Shown here: one piece after another, positions 17,789-26,005 of the stretch
How positions within the stretch are numbered: the first letter of the stretch is position 1
Layout of the letters: each line of letters starts with the position of its first letter
Source: Sphingomonas sp. KR3-1
GTDB taxonomy: Bacteria > Pseudomonadota > Alphaproteobacteria > Sphingomonadales > Sphingomonadaceae
Assembly: GCF_040049295.1 (NCBI RefSeq)
Contig: NZ_JBDZDQ010000001.1
Coordinates: 1,488,001 to 1,552,000 of the forward strand
Direction: 5' to 3'
Length of the DNA stretch: 64,000 nt
Made by a program: the position numbers and the translations under genes
Notes under the pieces: generated by a model
The model's database searches: none
The model's input: the letters and a program-made list of their open reading frames with translations, nothing else
Told to the model about the DNA's origin: nothing

Positions 17789-18068
17789 CGCGAATCGCGC
17801 ACCACGCGCTGGTGCAGCCGGATCATCCGGAGGCGTACCCGGTGCCATTTGCTGACATCGTCCCAGCGCGACTCCTCGGTAGCGCGGGTGTCTGGACGTC
17901 GATCCGCGCCAGCGCTTCCCGCTCGGGAAGCAGCAGATATTGCCCGGCCAGATCGGCGATCTCGTCCCCTGCGGGTACGGTCGAGGGCTTAACATGGATC
18001 ATACCCTTCCGACTCGCGAGAGCGGCCCCGGGTTCCCGGAATTGGTGGTGAATCGCCCGTTTGAACAT
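17785..18068 (-). pseudogene. Frameshifted small ORF of unknown function
   Basis: Reading the minus strand from an ATG at 18068 (or 18002, MIHVKPSTVPAG) gives a protein-like sequence through LAGQYLLLPEREALARIDVQT at about 17893, after which the frame continues only to a stop at 17823. Moving to another frame at that point continues sensibly as RATEESRWDDVSKWHRV...HQRVVRDSR to a stop at 17785-17787. Removing one AC from an ACAC at about 17890 would join the halves. No family was recognised. It may be a true frameshift, a sequencing error or chance. Confidence 0.45.
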
Positions 18069-18112
18069 CGGCTTTGCATGGGGCGCACGCTTCCTCTAAT
18101 TCCCGCCCACTC

Positions 18113-21040
18113 ATGACCGACGCAAAAGACACCCAGAGCGCCGATTGGCGCGACACCGTCTTCCTCCCGAAGACCGACTTCCCCATGAAGGCAGGCCTCG
18201 CCCAGAAGGAGCCCGCCATCCTCGCGCATTGGGAGAAGATCGGGCTCTACCAGAAGCTGCGCGCGCAGCGTGCCGGCCGCACCCGCTTCATCCTCCACGA
18301 CGGCCCGCCCTATGCGAATGGCGACATTCACATGGGCCATGCGATGAACAAGGTCCTCAAGGACATCGTCGTGCGCTCGCAGAGCCTGATGGGCAAGGAC
18401 GCGCCGTACGTGCCCGGCTGGGACTGCCACGGCCTGCCGATCGAGTGGAAGGTCGAGGAAGCGTACCGTGCCAAGAAGCTCAACAAGGACGAAGTCGACC
18501 CCGTCGCCTTCCGCGCCGAATGCCGCGCCTATGCCGAGAAATGGGTGGGCGTGCAGCGCGGCCAGTTCGAGCGGCTCGGCATCATGGGTGATTGGTCCAC
18601 CCCGTATCTCACGATGAACTTCGAGAGCGAGGCGATCATCGCCGGCGAGCTCTTGAAGTTCGCCGAGGGCGGCCAGCTCTATCGCGGCGCCAAGCCGGTG
18701 ATGTGGTCCCCGGTCGAGAAGACCGCGCTGGCCGAGGCCGAGGTCGAATATGAGGACATCGTCTCGACGCAGATCGACGTCGCGTTCGAGATCACCGAGG
18801 CGCCGAACGCGCCCGAGCTGGTCGGCGCGCATGCGGTGATCTGGACGACTACGCCGTGGACGATCCCGGTGAACCAGGCTTTGGCGTACGGGCCGGAGAT
18901 CGATTACGTCCTGCTTGAGTACATTGTCGGCGTTGGTGGAAAGGTCGGGGACCCTCCAATCGACGCTCTCGAAGGCTGGGGTCATCCGAGCCTCGAGACG
19001 CTTCGGAGCAAGCGCGTACTGGTCGCTGCCAATCTGGTTTCTGCGTTCGAGGGTCGATTCGCTAGCAGCGCCCGGAAGAACCTCGCCGGGGATGCCCGCT
19101 ATCCGACGCCGCACGGCACGGTCTTGGCTCATTTCAAGGGCTCCGACCTCGCCGGCGCCGTCGCCCGCCACCCGATGCACAAGCTCGGCGGGTTCTTCGC
19201 CAAGCCGCGTCCGTTCCTGCCCGGCGACTTCGTCACCACCGATGCGGGTACCGGCCTCGTCCATATGGCGCCGGATCATGGCGAGGACGATTTCCTGCTC
19301 TGCAAGGCGCATGGCATCGATCCGGTGTTCGCGGTCGATGCGGCGGGCATGTACCGGCCGGACTGGCTGTGGCTCGGCGGCCAGGGATCGGTGATCAACA
19401 AGAAGTTCGTCGCCAGCGACGGCCCGATCTGCACCGACCTGCGCGAGGCCAGCGCGCTGCTCGCCGCTTCGGACGACTTCACCCACAGCTATCCGCACAG
19501 CTGGCGCTCCAAGGCGAAGATCATCTTCCGCTGCACGCCGCAGTGGTTCATCCCGATGGATCGGCCGAGCGGTGCCACCCGCGACGCAAGCTGGGACGAC
19601 GAATCGCGCGAGGCCACCGCCTCGAACGGCGCGACGCTGCGCGGCATCGCTCTGGACGCGATCGAGAATACCCGCTGGGTGCCCGAGCGCGCGATCAACC
19701 GCATCCGCGCGATGGTCGATGGGCGCCCCGACTGGGTGATCAGCCGCCAGCGCGCCTGGGGCGTGCCGATCGCGCTCTATGTCCACCGCCAGACCGGCGA
19801 ATATCTCCGCGATCCCGAGGTCAACGCCCGCATCCTCGAGGCCTTCGCGACCGGCGGCGCCGACGCCTGGTTCCAAGCCGATCACCGGGCGCTGCTCGGC
19901 GAGAAATACGACCTCGCCCATTATGAGGTGATCACCGACATTCTCGACGTCTGGTTCGATTCGGGCTCGACGCACAGCTTCGTGATCGAGGCGCGCTACG
20001 GCGCCGGCACTCGCGCCGACCTCTATCTCGAGGGTTCGGACCAGCATCGCGGCTGGTTCCAGTCGTCGCTGCTCGAAGCGAGCGGCACGCGCGGCCGGGC
20101 GCCGTACGACGCGGTGCTGACGCACGGCTTCGCGCTCGACGGCCAGGGCAAGAAGATGTCCAAGTCGCTCGGCAACGTCGTCGATCCGCTCAAGATCATC
20201 GGCGAGAGCGGCGCCGATATCCTGCGGCTCTGGGTCGCGCAGACCGACTATTTCGACGATGTCCGCATCGGCAAGGAAGTGCTCGCCGGCACCAGCGATG
20301 CGTATCGCAAGATCCGCAACACCTTCCGCTACCTGCTCGGCGCGCTCGACGGCTTTAGCGAGGGCGAGCGGATCGCGGTCGCCGAGATGCCCGAGCTCGA
20401 GCGCTACATCCTCGCCAAGCTGGCCGGGCTCGATGCCGAACTGCGCTCGGCGGCCGACGCGTTCGAGTTCAACCGCTACAGCCGCGCGCTGTCGGACTTC
20501 ATGAACGAGGACCTCTCGGCCTTCTTCTTCGATATCCGCAAGGACTGCCTCTATTGCGAGGCGGAAGGATCGGCCAAGCGCCGCGCCTATCGCACCGTGC
20601 TCGACGTGCTCTTCCACGCGCTCGTCCGCTATGCCGCACCGATCCTCGCCTTCACGGCGGAGGAAGTGTGGCAGGCGCGCTTCCCGAGCGAGGACGAATC
20701 GGTCCACATGCTCGAATGGCCGGTGCTGCCTGAGGGCGCGGCGGTGCAGAGCGACTGGACCGCGATCCGCGCGCTGCGCCAGCAGGTGACCGAGGCGATC
20801 GAGCCCTATCGCCGCGAGAAGCAGGTCCGCTCCAGCCTCGAGGCCGAAGTCACCGTGCCCGACCTGCCCGCATCGGCGGAGGATCTCACCGAGCTGTTCA
20901 TCGTCTCCAAGGTGACAAAGGGCGATGCGGTCACGGTAACGCCCACCCAGCGCCATAAATGCGGCCGCTGTTGGCGCCATCTCCCGGAAGTTGCGCAGGA
21001 CGGCGCCTTGTGCGACCGCTGTGCCGGGGTGGTGGAATGA
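18113..21040 (+). CDS. ileS: Isoleucyl-tRNA synthetase
   Basis: Charges tRNA-Ile; cytoplasmic class I synthetase of 975 residues. The HIGH-type motif is HMGHAMNK near residue 80; KMSKS is intact in GKKMSKSLGN. The CP1 editing domain has the Thr-rich WTTTPWTIP and DAGTGLVHMAPDHGEDD. The C-terminal zinc finger is CGRCW...CDRC. Between the Thr-rich motif and VLVAANLV there is an extra segment (about residues 267-300, DNA about 18910-19010) absent from E. coli IleRS, with unusually AT-ending codons. An in-frame upstream ATG at 18074 was rejected because MTDAKDTQSADWRDT is the family-like N-terminus. It overlaps lspA by four bases. Confidence 0.95.
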   Translation: MTDAKDTQSADWRDTVFLPKTDFPMKAGLAQKEPAILAHWEKIGLYQKLRAQRAGRTRFILHDGPPYANGDIHMGHAMNKVLKDIVVRSQSLMGKDAPYVPGWDCHGLPIEWKVEEAYRAKKLNKDEVDPVAFRAECRAYAEKWVGVQRGQFERLGIMGDWSTPYLTMNFESEAIIAGELLKFAEGGQLYRGAKPVMWSPVEKTALAEAEVEYEDIVSTQIDVAFEITEAPNAPELVGAHAVIWTTTPWTIPVNQALAYGPEIDYVLLEYIVGVGGKVGDPPIDALEGWGHPSLETLRSKRVLVAANLVSAFEGRFASSARKNLAGDARYPTPHGTVLAHFKGSDLAGAVARHPMHKLGGFFAKPRPFLPGDFVTTDAGTGLVHMAPDHGEDDFLLCKAHGIDPVFAVDAAGMYRPDWLWLGGQGSVINKKFVASDGPICTDLREASALLAASDDFTHSYPHSWRSKAKIIFRCTPQWFIPMDRPSGATRDASWDDESREATASNGATLRGIALDAIENTRWVPERAINRIRAMVDGRPDWVISRQRAWGVPIALYVHRQTGEYLRDPEVNARILEAFATGGADAWFQADHRALLGEKYDLAHYEVITDILDVWFDSGSTHSFVIEARYGAGTRADLYLEGSDQHRGWFQSSLLEASGTRGRAPYDAVLTHGFALDGQGKKMSKSLGNVVDPLKIIGESGADILRLWVAQTDYFDDVRIGKEVLAGTSDAYRKIRNTFRYLLGALDGFSEGERIAVAEMPELERYILAKLAGLDAELRSAADAFEFNRYSRALSDFMNEDLSAFFFDIRKDCLYCEAEGSAKRRAYRTVLDVLFHALVRYAAPILAFTAEEVWQARFPSEDESVHMLEWPVLPEGAAVQSDWTAIRALRQQVTEAIEPYRREKQVRSSLEAEVTVPDLPASAEDLTELFIVSKVTKGDAVTVTPTQRHKCGRCWRHLPEVAQDGALCDRCAGVVE

Positions 21041-21606
21041 ACGTGACTCGTGGAATCGGCTTTGCCGTCGCGGCCTTGGTCTTTGTCATCGATCAGGTGA
21101 CGAAGCTGCTGGTCGTGCGCGCGCTCGGCGTCGACCTCAAGTTCGTCCAGACGCTGATCCAGCAGCGCCTCGGCCTGGATGGCCTCAACCACGTCCAGGA
21201 AGTGCTGCCGATCTTCGACCTGCGCTTCGTCGCCAATATCGGCGTGTCGCTCGGCCTGTTCGCGGCGAACAGCGACGCGACCCGCTGGATGCTCGTGCTG
21301 CTCACCGGCGCGATCGCCGCCGGCGTGATCTGGTGGATGTTCCGCGAGAGGAAGCTGCCCGATGTCTGCGCGCTCGGCATGGTGCTGGGCGGCGCGCTCG
21401 GCAACATCCTCGATCGCGGGCGGCTCGGCTTCGTCGTCGATTTCGCCGATCTGCATTTCGGGACATGGCGCCCGTTTTTGGTCTTCAACGTCGCCGATGC
21501 GGCGATTACCATCGGCGTGCTGATCCTGTTGATCCGCGCCCTTCTAGTGCGCGATAAGGCCGCAGGCGACAGCCCGGCCGCTGTGGAGAATGAAGTCAAT
21601 GCGTAA
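21037..21606 (+). CDS. lspA: Signal peptidase II (prolipoprotein signal peptidase)
   Basis: Inner-membrane aspartic protease that removes lipoprotein signal peptides; 189 residues. Four hydrophobic helices are visible and the two catalytic Asp lie in GNILDRGR and FNVADAAITIG, with VIDQVTK in the first helix. The start at 21037 overlaps the ileS stop in an ATGA pair; the ileS-lspA order is widely conserved. The next gene is itself a lipoprotein substrate candidate. Confidence 0.96.
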   Translation: MNVTRGIGFAVAALVFVIDQVTKLLVVRALGVDLKFVQTLIQQRLGLDGLNHVQEVLPIFDLRFVANIGVSLGLFAANSDATRWMLVLLTGAIAAGVIWWMFRERKLPDVCALGMVLGGALGNILDRGRLGFVVDFADLHFGTWRPFLVFNVADAAITIGVLILLIRALLVRDKAAGDSPAAVENEVNA

Positions 21607-22012
21607 GACTGTTACCCTCGTGAGCGCGATTGCGCTCGCGGCATCGCTCTCCGCCTGCGGCAAGAAGGGCTATGATCGCGCCCGTCCTGACGAGTTCGCC
21701 GTCGCGCGCCAGGCGCCGTTGGTGATCCCGCCCGATTTCTCGCTGGTTCCGCCCCAGCCCGGCGCGCCGCGCCCGCAGGAGGCCAACCCGGCCAACCAGG
21801 CGCTCGACGCGATGTTCGGCGGCTCGGCCGCGCGCAGCCCGGGCGAGCAGGCCGTGCTCGATTCGTCGGGCAGCACCGGCGCCGATCAGAGCGCGCGCTC
21901 GACCGCGGGCAGCCCCGGCACCAATGTCGTCGACAAGGGCTCGACCACGCGCGACATCGTCGCGGCGCCCGAGGGTGACGGCAAGGACGCCAAGGCCAGC
22001 ACGCCCAAATAA
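21599..22012 (+). CDS. DUF3035/BamF-like lipoprotein
   Basis: A 137-residue lipoprotein: signal MRKTVTLVSAIALAASLSAC with lipobox LSAC, then a region matching the DUF3035 pattern (RARPDEFAVARQAPLVIPPDF) that defines the Caulobacter BAM-complex subunit BamF. The C-terminal half is low complexity, rich in Ser, Gly, Ala and Asp. An ATG nine bases earlier (21590) is possible, but its GGAG is only two bases away; the ATG at 21599 has the better spacing. It overlaps the end of lspA, the enzyme that would process it. Role in outer-membrane protein assembly is by family analogy. Confidence 0.8.
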   Translation: MRKTVTLVSAIALAASLSACGKKGYDRARPDEFAVARQAPLVIPPDFSLVPPQPGAPRPQEANPANQALDAMFGGSAARSPGEQAVLDSSGSTGADQSARSTAGSPGTNVVDKGSTTRDIVAAPEGDGKDAKASTPK

Positions 22013-22035
22013 GCGGCGCGCCCTTCACGCAATAA

Positions 22036-22073
22036 GAAACGCCGGCCTGCATCCCCCTGCAGGCCGGCGTTTC
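22036..22073 (+). terminator. Strong bidirectional hairpin between converging genes
   Basis: A perfect 16-bp stem (22036-22051 with 22058-22073) with a six-base loop, with GAAAC/GTTTC at its ends. It lies 23 bases after the BamF-like stop and 43 bases before the end of the porin gene, so it can serve both transcripts. Confidence 0.85.
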
Positions 22074-22116
22074 CGTATGGCGGGGAGCGCGGCGCGCTCC
22101 CCTTCCCCCCAACTTT

Positions 22117-22911
22117 TTAGAAGGCGACGCTCACCGAGCCGAGGATGCCGCCCTTGGCCGCGTTCTTGCCGCTCGGCGTGAAGAAGTCGGTGTCGGTATC
22201 GACATAGGAGACGCCGAAGGTCAGCGTCTTCCAGGTCGCGGTCGCGCCGATCGCCCAGTCGGTATATTCGCTGGTCGGGCCCGACAGCCAGCTCGGGCCC
22301 CAGGTGTGGCCGAGATGGCCGGTGAGGCCGATCGGCGTCTTCGGGATCGAGACCGAAAGGTCGCCCGCCAGGTAGAAATTGTCTTCCTTCTTGAACGCGC
22401 CGGTCAGGCCCTGGTCGATCGCCAGCGCCTTCTGCTTCGGCGCGTAGTTGCCGGTGACCTTCGCGGTGACCGGGCCGATCGCATAGGCGACCGAGGCATA
22501 AGGCTCGACGAAGTCGGACTTGCTGACGTCGCCCGCGAAGCCCGGCTTGGTGCCCGGATAGACGTAGTAGAGCGCGCCGACATCGAGGGTGACGCCGCCG
22601 CTGAACGCATGCTTGTAGCCGGCGATCAGGTCGAGCTCCTGGTGGGCGGTGCCGTGGACCGTGACGTAGTCGTCGACCGAGGAGCCCCAGGCCGAGATGT
22701 AGAAGCCCGACGAATGGCTGATCGTGATGCCGCCCTGCACAGCGAAATTGCCGTCGGTCTGCGAGATGCCGCGGAACTTGTAGTCGCTGACAACGCCAAC
22801 GCTGCCGCTGATGGTCACGGCGGGCGGCGGATCGGTCTGATCCTGGGCCATCGCGGGGGTGGCTGCGGCCGCAGCCGCGAAAGCGGCGAGGCTGATGATC
22901 GTGTAGCGCAT
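22117..22911 (-). CDS. TorF-family putative outer-membrane porin
   Basis: 264 residues: an alanine-rich signal peptide (ending ATPAMAQD) and then alternating amphipathic strands typical of a small beta-barrel, ending in Phe (SVSVAF) as outer-membrane proteins do. The segment VGVVSDYKFRGISQTDGNFAVQGG is characteristic of the TorF/gcw_chp family (PF09694). Function is presumed diffusion of small solutes; substrate unknown. The frame extends far upstream without a stop but only the ATG at 22911 gives a signal peptide. Confidence 0.88.
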   Translation of the reverse strand: MRYTIISLAAFAAAAAATPAMAQDQTDPPPAVTISGSVGVVSDYKFRGISQTDGNFAVQGGITISHSSGFYISAWGSSVDDYVTVHGTAHQELDLIAGYKHAFSGGVTLDVGALYYVYPGTKPGFAGDVSKSDFVEPYASVAYAIGPVTAKVTGNYAPKQKALAIDQGLTGAFKKEDNFYLAGDLSVSIPKTPIGLTGHLGHTWGPSWLSGPTSEYTDWAIGATATWKTLTFGVSYVDTDTDFFTPSGKNAAKGGILGSVSVAF

Positions 22912-23049
22912 GGAATACCCTTCCCGTTTATCTAAAGGGTTCCCGCCTGCCGTCGCCGGTACTGCGTCCTTTGGGCCTCGAAGGCCTGCGCGGTTTGCAG
23001 CGACACAACTTCCTTGCCGGAACGCGCTGCGCCGCACAACATTATTTGC

Positions 23050-23061
23050 TGTAACGTTACA
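23050..23061. promoter_or_regulatory. Perfect 12-bp palindrome, candidate operator upstream of the porin gene
   Basis: TGTAACGTTACA is an exact palindrome in the AT-richer part of the 197-bp gap between the porin and RidA genes, about 140 bases upstream of the porin ATG. It looks like a dimeric regulator site, but the regulator is unknown and no promoter was assigned. Confidence 0.4.
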
Positions 23062-23076
23062 CCGAAGGCCGGAACA

Positions 23077-23096
23077 CTGTTGCGGCGCCGCAACAG
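23077..23096 (-). terminator. GC-rich palindrome after the RidA gene
   Basis: CTGTTGCGGCGCCGCAACAG is a perfect 20-bp palindrome 12 bases past the RidA-family stop. It has no T-run and no loop, so it may be a weak terminator or a protein site. Confidence 0.35.
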
Positions 23097-23108
23097 CGGC
23101 GCGCCCGA

Positions 23109-23588
23109 TCAGTCCAGCGCCGCTGCGCGAATCTGCACCACGGCATCGATCTCGACCGCGGCGCCGAGCGGCAGCACCGGCACGCCCACGGCGCTGCGGG
23201 CGTGCCGGCCGGCATCGCCGAACAGTGCCTGCATCAGCTCGGACGCGCCATTGGCGACCTTGGGCTGATCGGTGAAATCGCCTGTCGAATTCACGAACAC
23301 GCCCAGCTTCACGATTCGCTCGACCCGCGACAGGTCGCCGCCGAGATACTTCTTGATCTGCGCGACGAGCATCAGCCCGCAGCGCTGCGCCGCCTCGGCC
23401 CCGAAATCGAGATCGCGATCCGCACCGAGTCGCCCGGTCATCAGCGCGCCGTCCTTGAAGGGCAGCTGGCCCGAGATGTGGAGCAGGCCGTTCGCCTCCA
23501 CCACGGGAACATAGGCGGCAACCGGTGCCGCGGCTTCGGGAAGGGCGAGGCCAAGCTCTTCGAGCTTGCGGTCGACATGCGTGGTCAT
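23109..23588 (-). CDS. RidA-family protein (YjgF/YER057c/UK114)
   Basis: 159 residues, the longer RidA subgroup (compare about 130 for RidA itself). The family core is clear: an SGQLP motif near residue 40 (HISGQLPFKDG) and the late ARSAVGVPVLPLGAAVEID with the Arg that binds the imine/enamine acid substrate. RidA proteins deaminate reactive enamines formed from amino acids. It is followed by the HAD hydrolase gene upstream (nine-base gap), so they may form one transcript. Confidence 0.88.
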   Translation of the reverse strand: MTTHVDRKLEELGLALPEAAAPVAAYVPVVEANGLLHISGQLPFKDGALMTGRLGADRDLDFGAEAAQRCGLMLVAQIKKYLGGDLSRVERIVKLGVFVNSTGDFTDQPKVANGASELMQALFGDAGRHARSAVGVPVLPLGAAVEIDAVVQIRAAALD

Positions 23589-23597
23589 GCGCCCTGC

Positions 23598-24233
23598 TCA
23601 ACCACTCGCGGCATCGGCGGTCAAGCCTGCGTCGAAGCGCGCCGCGATCCAGCCCTGCGCCTCCAGCCAGTCGTCGATCCGGGCATGCGCGTGCGGCGCC
23701 TTCGCCACGCTCGGCGCCAGGCTCGGCTCGGCGACCATGTGGAGGCGGAACACGCCCGGGGCATGCTTCGCCACCGATTCGTGGTGCACCGCCAGATCGT
23801 CGACGAACACCGTGACGCTGGGCTGCAGTTCCGCAACCAGCCGCGCGACCGGCGCGCCCTTGCCGCCCTGGTTGCACTCGACCCGGTGCGCGATCCCGTG
23901 AGTCGCCAGCTGGGCGATGCGGTGATCGCGGCAATGGTCCTGCAGGTTGGTGAGCACCACGATCTCGGCGCGCTCGGCCAGCGCGGCCAGCGCCTCGCGG
24001 GCATGCGGCACCAGGGTCTGGCGCTCCATCTCGGCGGGGAAGAAGCCGTCGAGAAGGCCCCACATCTCCTCGCGCTCGATCACCGACGAATCGCTGCGGC
24101 GGCGCATCGAATTGGCGAAGTCCGCCCCGTCGGGGGTGAAGTCGATATCGTGCGTCTCGCCCAGCCAGGTGCCGAAATGGCGGACCATGTGGAGCAGGAC
24201 TTCGTCGCAATCGGTGATCAGCAGGGGTTTCAT
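23598..24233 (-). CDS. HAD-superfamily hydrolase
   Basis: 211 residues with the HAD motif I near the N-terminus (ITDCDEVLLHM, first Asp nucleophile, second Asp acid/base), motif II VVLTNL with its Thr, and a motif IV-like VFVDDLAVHH; Lys in NQGGKGAP. Likely a phosphatase for a small metabolite; substrate unknown. It overlaps the DUF3572 gene by four bases (ATGA), so the two are coupled. Confidence 0.88.
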   Translation of the reverse strand: MKPLLITDCDEVLLHMVRHFGTWLGETHDIDFTPDGADFANSMRRRSDSSVIEREEMWGLLDGFFPAEMERQTLVPHAREALAALAERAEIVVLTNLQDHCRDHRIAQLATHGIAHRVECNQGGKGAPVARLVAELQPSVTVFVDDLAVHHESVAKHAPGVFRLHMVAEPSLAPSVAKAPHAHARIDDWLEAQGWIAARFDAGLTADAASG

Positions 24234-24496
24234 GCGCGTTCCAGCGTCGCCCGGGCGGCGACCAGTTGTTCGGGGGCGATGTCAAGCGCCTCGGCGCAGG
24301 CGACAAGGTCGGGCTCGTAGGATTCGAGGAAGGAGAGCGTCGCGGCAAGCAGCACCGCCTCGCCGGCGCGTGCGCGCAGCTCGGTGGGATCGAGCCCGGT
24401 CAGGTCGAGCAGGCGCCGGGCGCGCGATTCGTCGCCCAACGTCCAGACAAGTGCCTGCAGCGCCAGCGCTTCCGCATTTGTTTCCGCGCTCGCCAT
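24230..24496 (-). CDS. DUF3572 family protein
   Basis: 88 residues, fully helical by composition, with the pattern of DUF3572 (EALALQALVWTLGDESRARRLLDLTGLDP). No catalytic motif is visible and the function is unknown. It is divergent from divK with a 37-base gap; this neighbourhood is common in alphaproteobacteria as I recall it, and suggests shared control. Confidence 0.8.
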   Translation of the reverse strand: MASAETNAEALALQALVWTLGDESRARRLLDLTGLDPTELRARAGEAVLLAATLSFLESYEPDLVACAEALDIAPEQLVAARATLERA

Positions 24497-24533
24497 ACCC
24501 TACATCGTCCCAATTGGATCCGGGGGTTAGCGC

Positions 24534-24944
24534 GTGGCAAAAAGGGTGCTCGTTGTCGAGGACAACGAACTCAATCTGAAGCTGTTCTGCGACCTGCTGC
24601 GTGCGCACGGCTTCACCGCCGAGCCGGTGCGCGACGGGCGCGAGGCAGTGGCGCGCGCCCGCGAGTTCGATCCGCAGCTGGTGGTGATGGACATCCAGAT
24701 GCCGCACGTCACCGGGCTCGAGATCATCCAGCACATGAAGCTCGATGCGCGGCTGCGCACGATTCCGATCATGGCGGTGACGGCCTATGCCGGCAGCAGC
24801 GACGAGGAGCGCATCCGCGCCGCAGGGGCGGATGCCTATGTCTCCAAGCCGATCGGGCTGGTGCGCTTCATGGAGGAAGTGCGCGCGCTGATGCCGCCCG
24901 AAGGCCCGCCGGCTCAGGGCACAGAAGAAGCCCCGCAGGCCTGA
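24534..24944 (+). CDS. divK: Single-domain response regulator DivK
   Basis: 136 residues: a CheY-like receiver with nothing attached except a short Pro/Gly/Glu tail. Phospho-acceptor Asp53 lies in VVMDIQMP; acidic pocket VVEDNELN, the Thr in AVTAYAG and the Lys in VSKPIG are all present. ERIRAAGADAYVSKP closely follows Caulobacter DivK, which links the kinases DivJ/PleC to CckA and so to CtrA control of the cell cycle. A GTG start at 24534 is used, with a G-rich ribosome site just upstream. Confidence 0.9.
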   Translation: MAKRVLVVEDNELNLKLFCDLLRAHGFTAEPVRDGREAVARAREFDPQLVVMDIQMPHVTGLEIIQHMKLDARLRTIPIMAVTAYAGSSDEERIRAAGADAYVSKPIGLVRFMEEVRALMPPEGPPAQGTEEAPQA

Positions 24945-24963
24945 GCGGCCCCGGGGCTTTCTT
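24928..24963 (+). terminator. Terminator between divK and rpmG
   Basis: AAGCCCCG (24928-24935) pairs with CGGGGCTT (24952-24959), followed by TTTC. The left arm lies inside the last divK codons. It can also end the converging rpmG transcript. Confidence 0.7.
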
Positions 24964-24989
24964 GCAGACCGGCAATCCGCGTTAGCGGA

Positions 24990-25157
24990 TTACTTGATCT
25001 TCGCTTCCTTGAACTCGACATGCTTGCGCACGACCGGGTCGTACTTGCGGAACGAGAACTTCTCGGTCTGGGTGCGCGGATTCTTCTTCGTGACGTAGAA
25101 GAAACCCGTGTCCGCCGTGCTGACGAGCTTGATCTTGACAGTGGTCGGCTTGGCCAT
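24990..25157 (-). CDS. rpmG: 50S ribosomal protein L33
   Basis: 55 residues, [20 protein letters not shown]... with the L33 core [20 protein letters not shown]. It has no CxxC pairs, so it is the zinc-independent form usual in proteobacteria. The ATG at 25157 was chosen over an in-frame ATG at 25277, which would add a non-conserved leader. Confidence 0.96.
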   Translation of the reverse strand: MAKPTTVKIKLVSTADTGFFYVTKKNPRTQTEKFSFRKYDPVVRKHVEFKEAKIK

Positions 25158-25332
25158 GACCCGAAACCCTTGAATCTTGTAAAAAAGAAAGAGCGGCACG
25201 CTGAGCGCACCGCTGCCAGACGCGGGCACCTGTGCGATTCTCCGCCGAAAGTCAAGGCTGGCGCCGCGCCGGACCATGCTTCACGCGCATTTAACCGTGG
25301 CGTGCGCAGGGTGGCCGGCGAAAGGGAGGCAC

Positions 25333-25896
25333 ATGGAAGCTCTGGTCCCGGCCTTCCTGCTGGCCGTCATTACCCAGCTTTGCGACAAGCCGGCGACGCT
25401 CAGCGCGATCCTCGCCGATCGCTATGGCCGTCCGCTCACCGTGGCGGTCGCCGCCGGGCTGGGGCAGGCCGCGACCAATTTCGCCGCCGGCCTGGGCGGC
25501 ATCCTCATCGCGCCGATGATGACTCCCAACGCCCGCGCGCTGCTGCTGGCAATGGCACTGATCTTCGGCGCGCTCGGAACGATCGGATCGAACCGCGTGA
25601 AGGACCGGCTCGACGGCTGGAAGCTCGGCTCGTTCGTCACCGCGTTCCTGGCCGTGCTGGTCCTCTCCTTCGGCGAGAGCACCCCCTTCTTCACCCTGGC
25701 GCTGTCGACCGGCGGCCAGCCCTGGTTCGCCGCGGCGGGCGCGTCGATCGGCGCCTTCGCGGTCATGTTCGTCGCGGCGGTGCTCGGCGAGCGGATCTGG
25801 GCGGCCGTGCCCTGGCGCTGGCTGCGCATCCTCAGCGGCATCGCCTTCATGGGCGCCGGCATCTGGATCGGGCTCGGCGCGCTGCGCCTGACCTGA
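25333..25896 (+). CDS. TMEM165/GDT1 (UPF0016) family membrane protein, divergent motifs
   Basis: 187 residues with six or so membrane helices arranged as two homologous halves. The GDT1 signature ExGDK/R(T/S) is altered in both: ITQLCDKPATLSAI in the first half keeps only D-K, and SFGESTPFFTLA in the second lacks the Asp-Lys. Normal family members transport Mn2+ or Ca2+; with these changes the role is unsure. The ATG at 25333 follows GGGAGG with a short three-base spacer; an ATG at 25276 is also in frame. Confidence 0.72.
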   Translation: MEALVPAFLLAVITQLCDKPATLSAILADRYGRPLTVAVAAGLGQAATNFAAGLGGILIAPMMTPNARALLLAMALIFGALGTIGSNRVKDRLDGWKLGSFVTAFLAVLVLSFGESTPFFTLALSTGGQPWFAAAGASIGAFAVMFVAAVLGERIWAAVPWRWLRILSGIAFMGAGIWIGLGALRLT

Positions 25897-26005
25897 CCTG
25901 CTTGACCGGGTCGATCACTCAGATCGGGAAATTGCAAGTGCGCCCGCGGACCCGGCGCGGTACCTGTTCGTTGACGTTCCGAACCAAATCCCCCGGGAGG
26001 CAAAG

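Noticed and set aside
22912..24348. Long upstream extension of the porin frame
   Set aside because: It overlaps two recognisable genes (RidA, HAD) on the same strand in other frames and has no signal or domain; only ATG 22911 gives a signal peptide.
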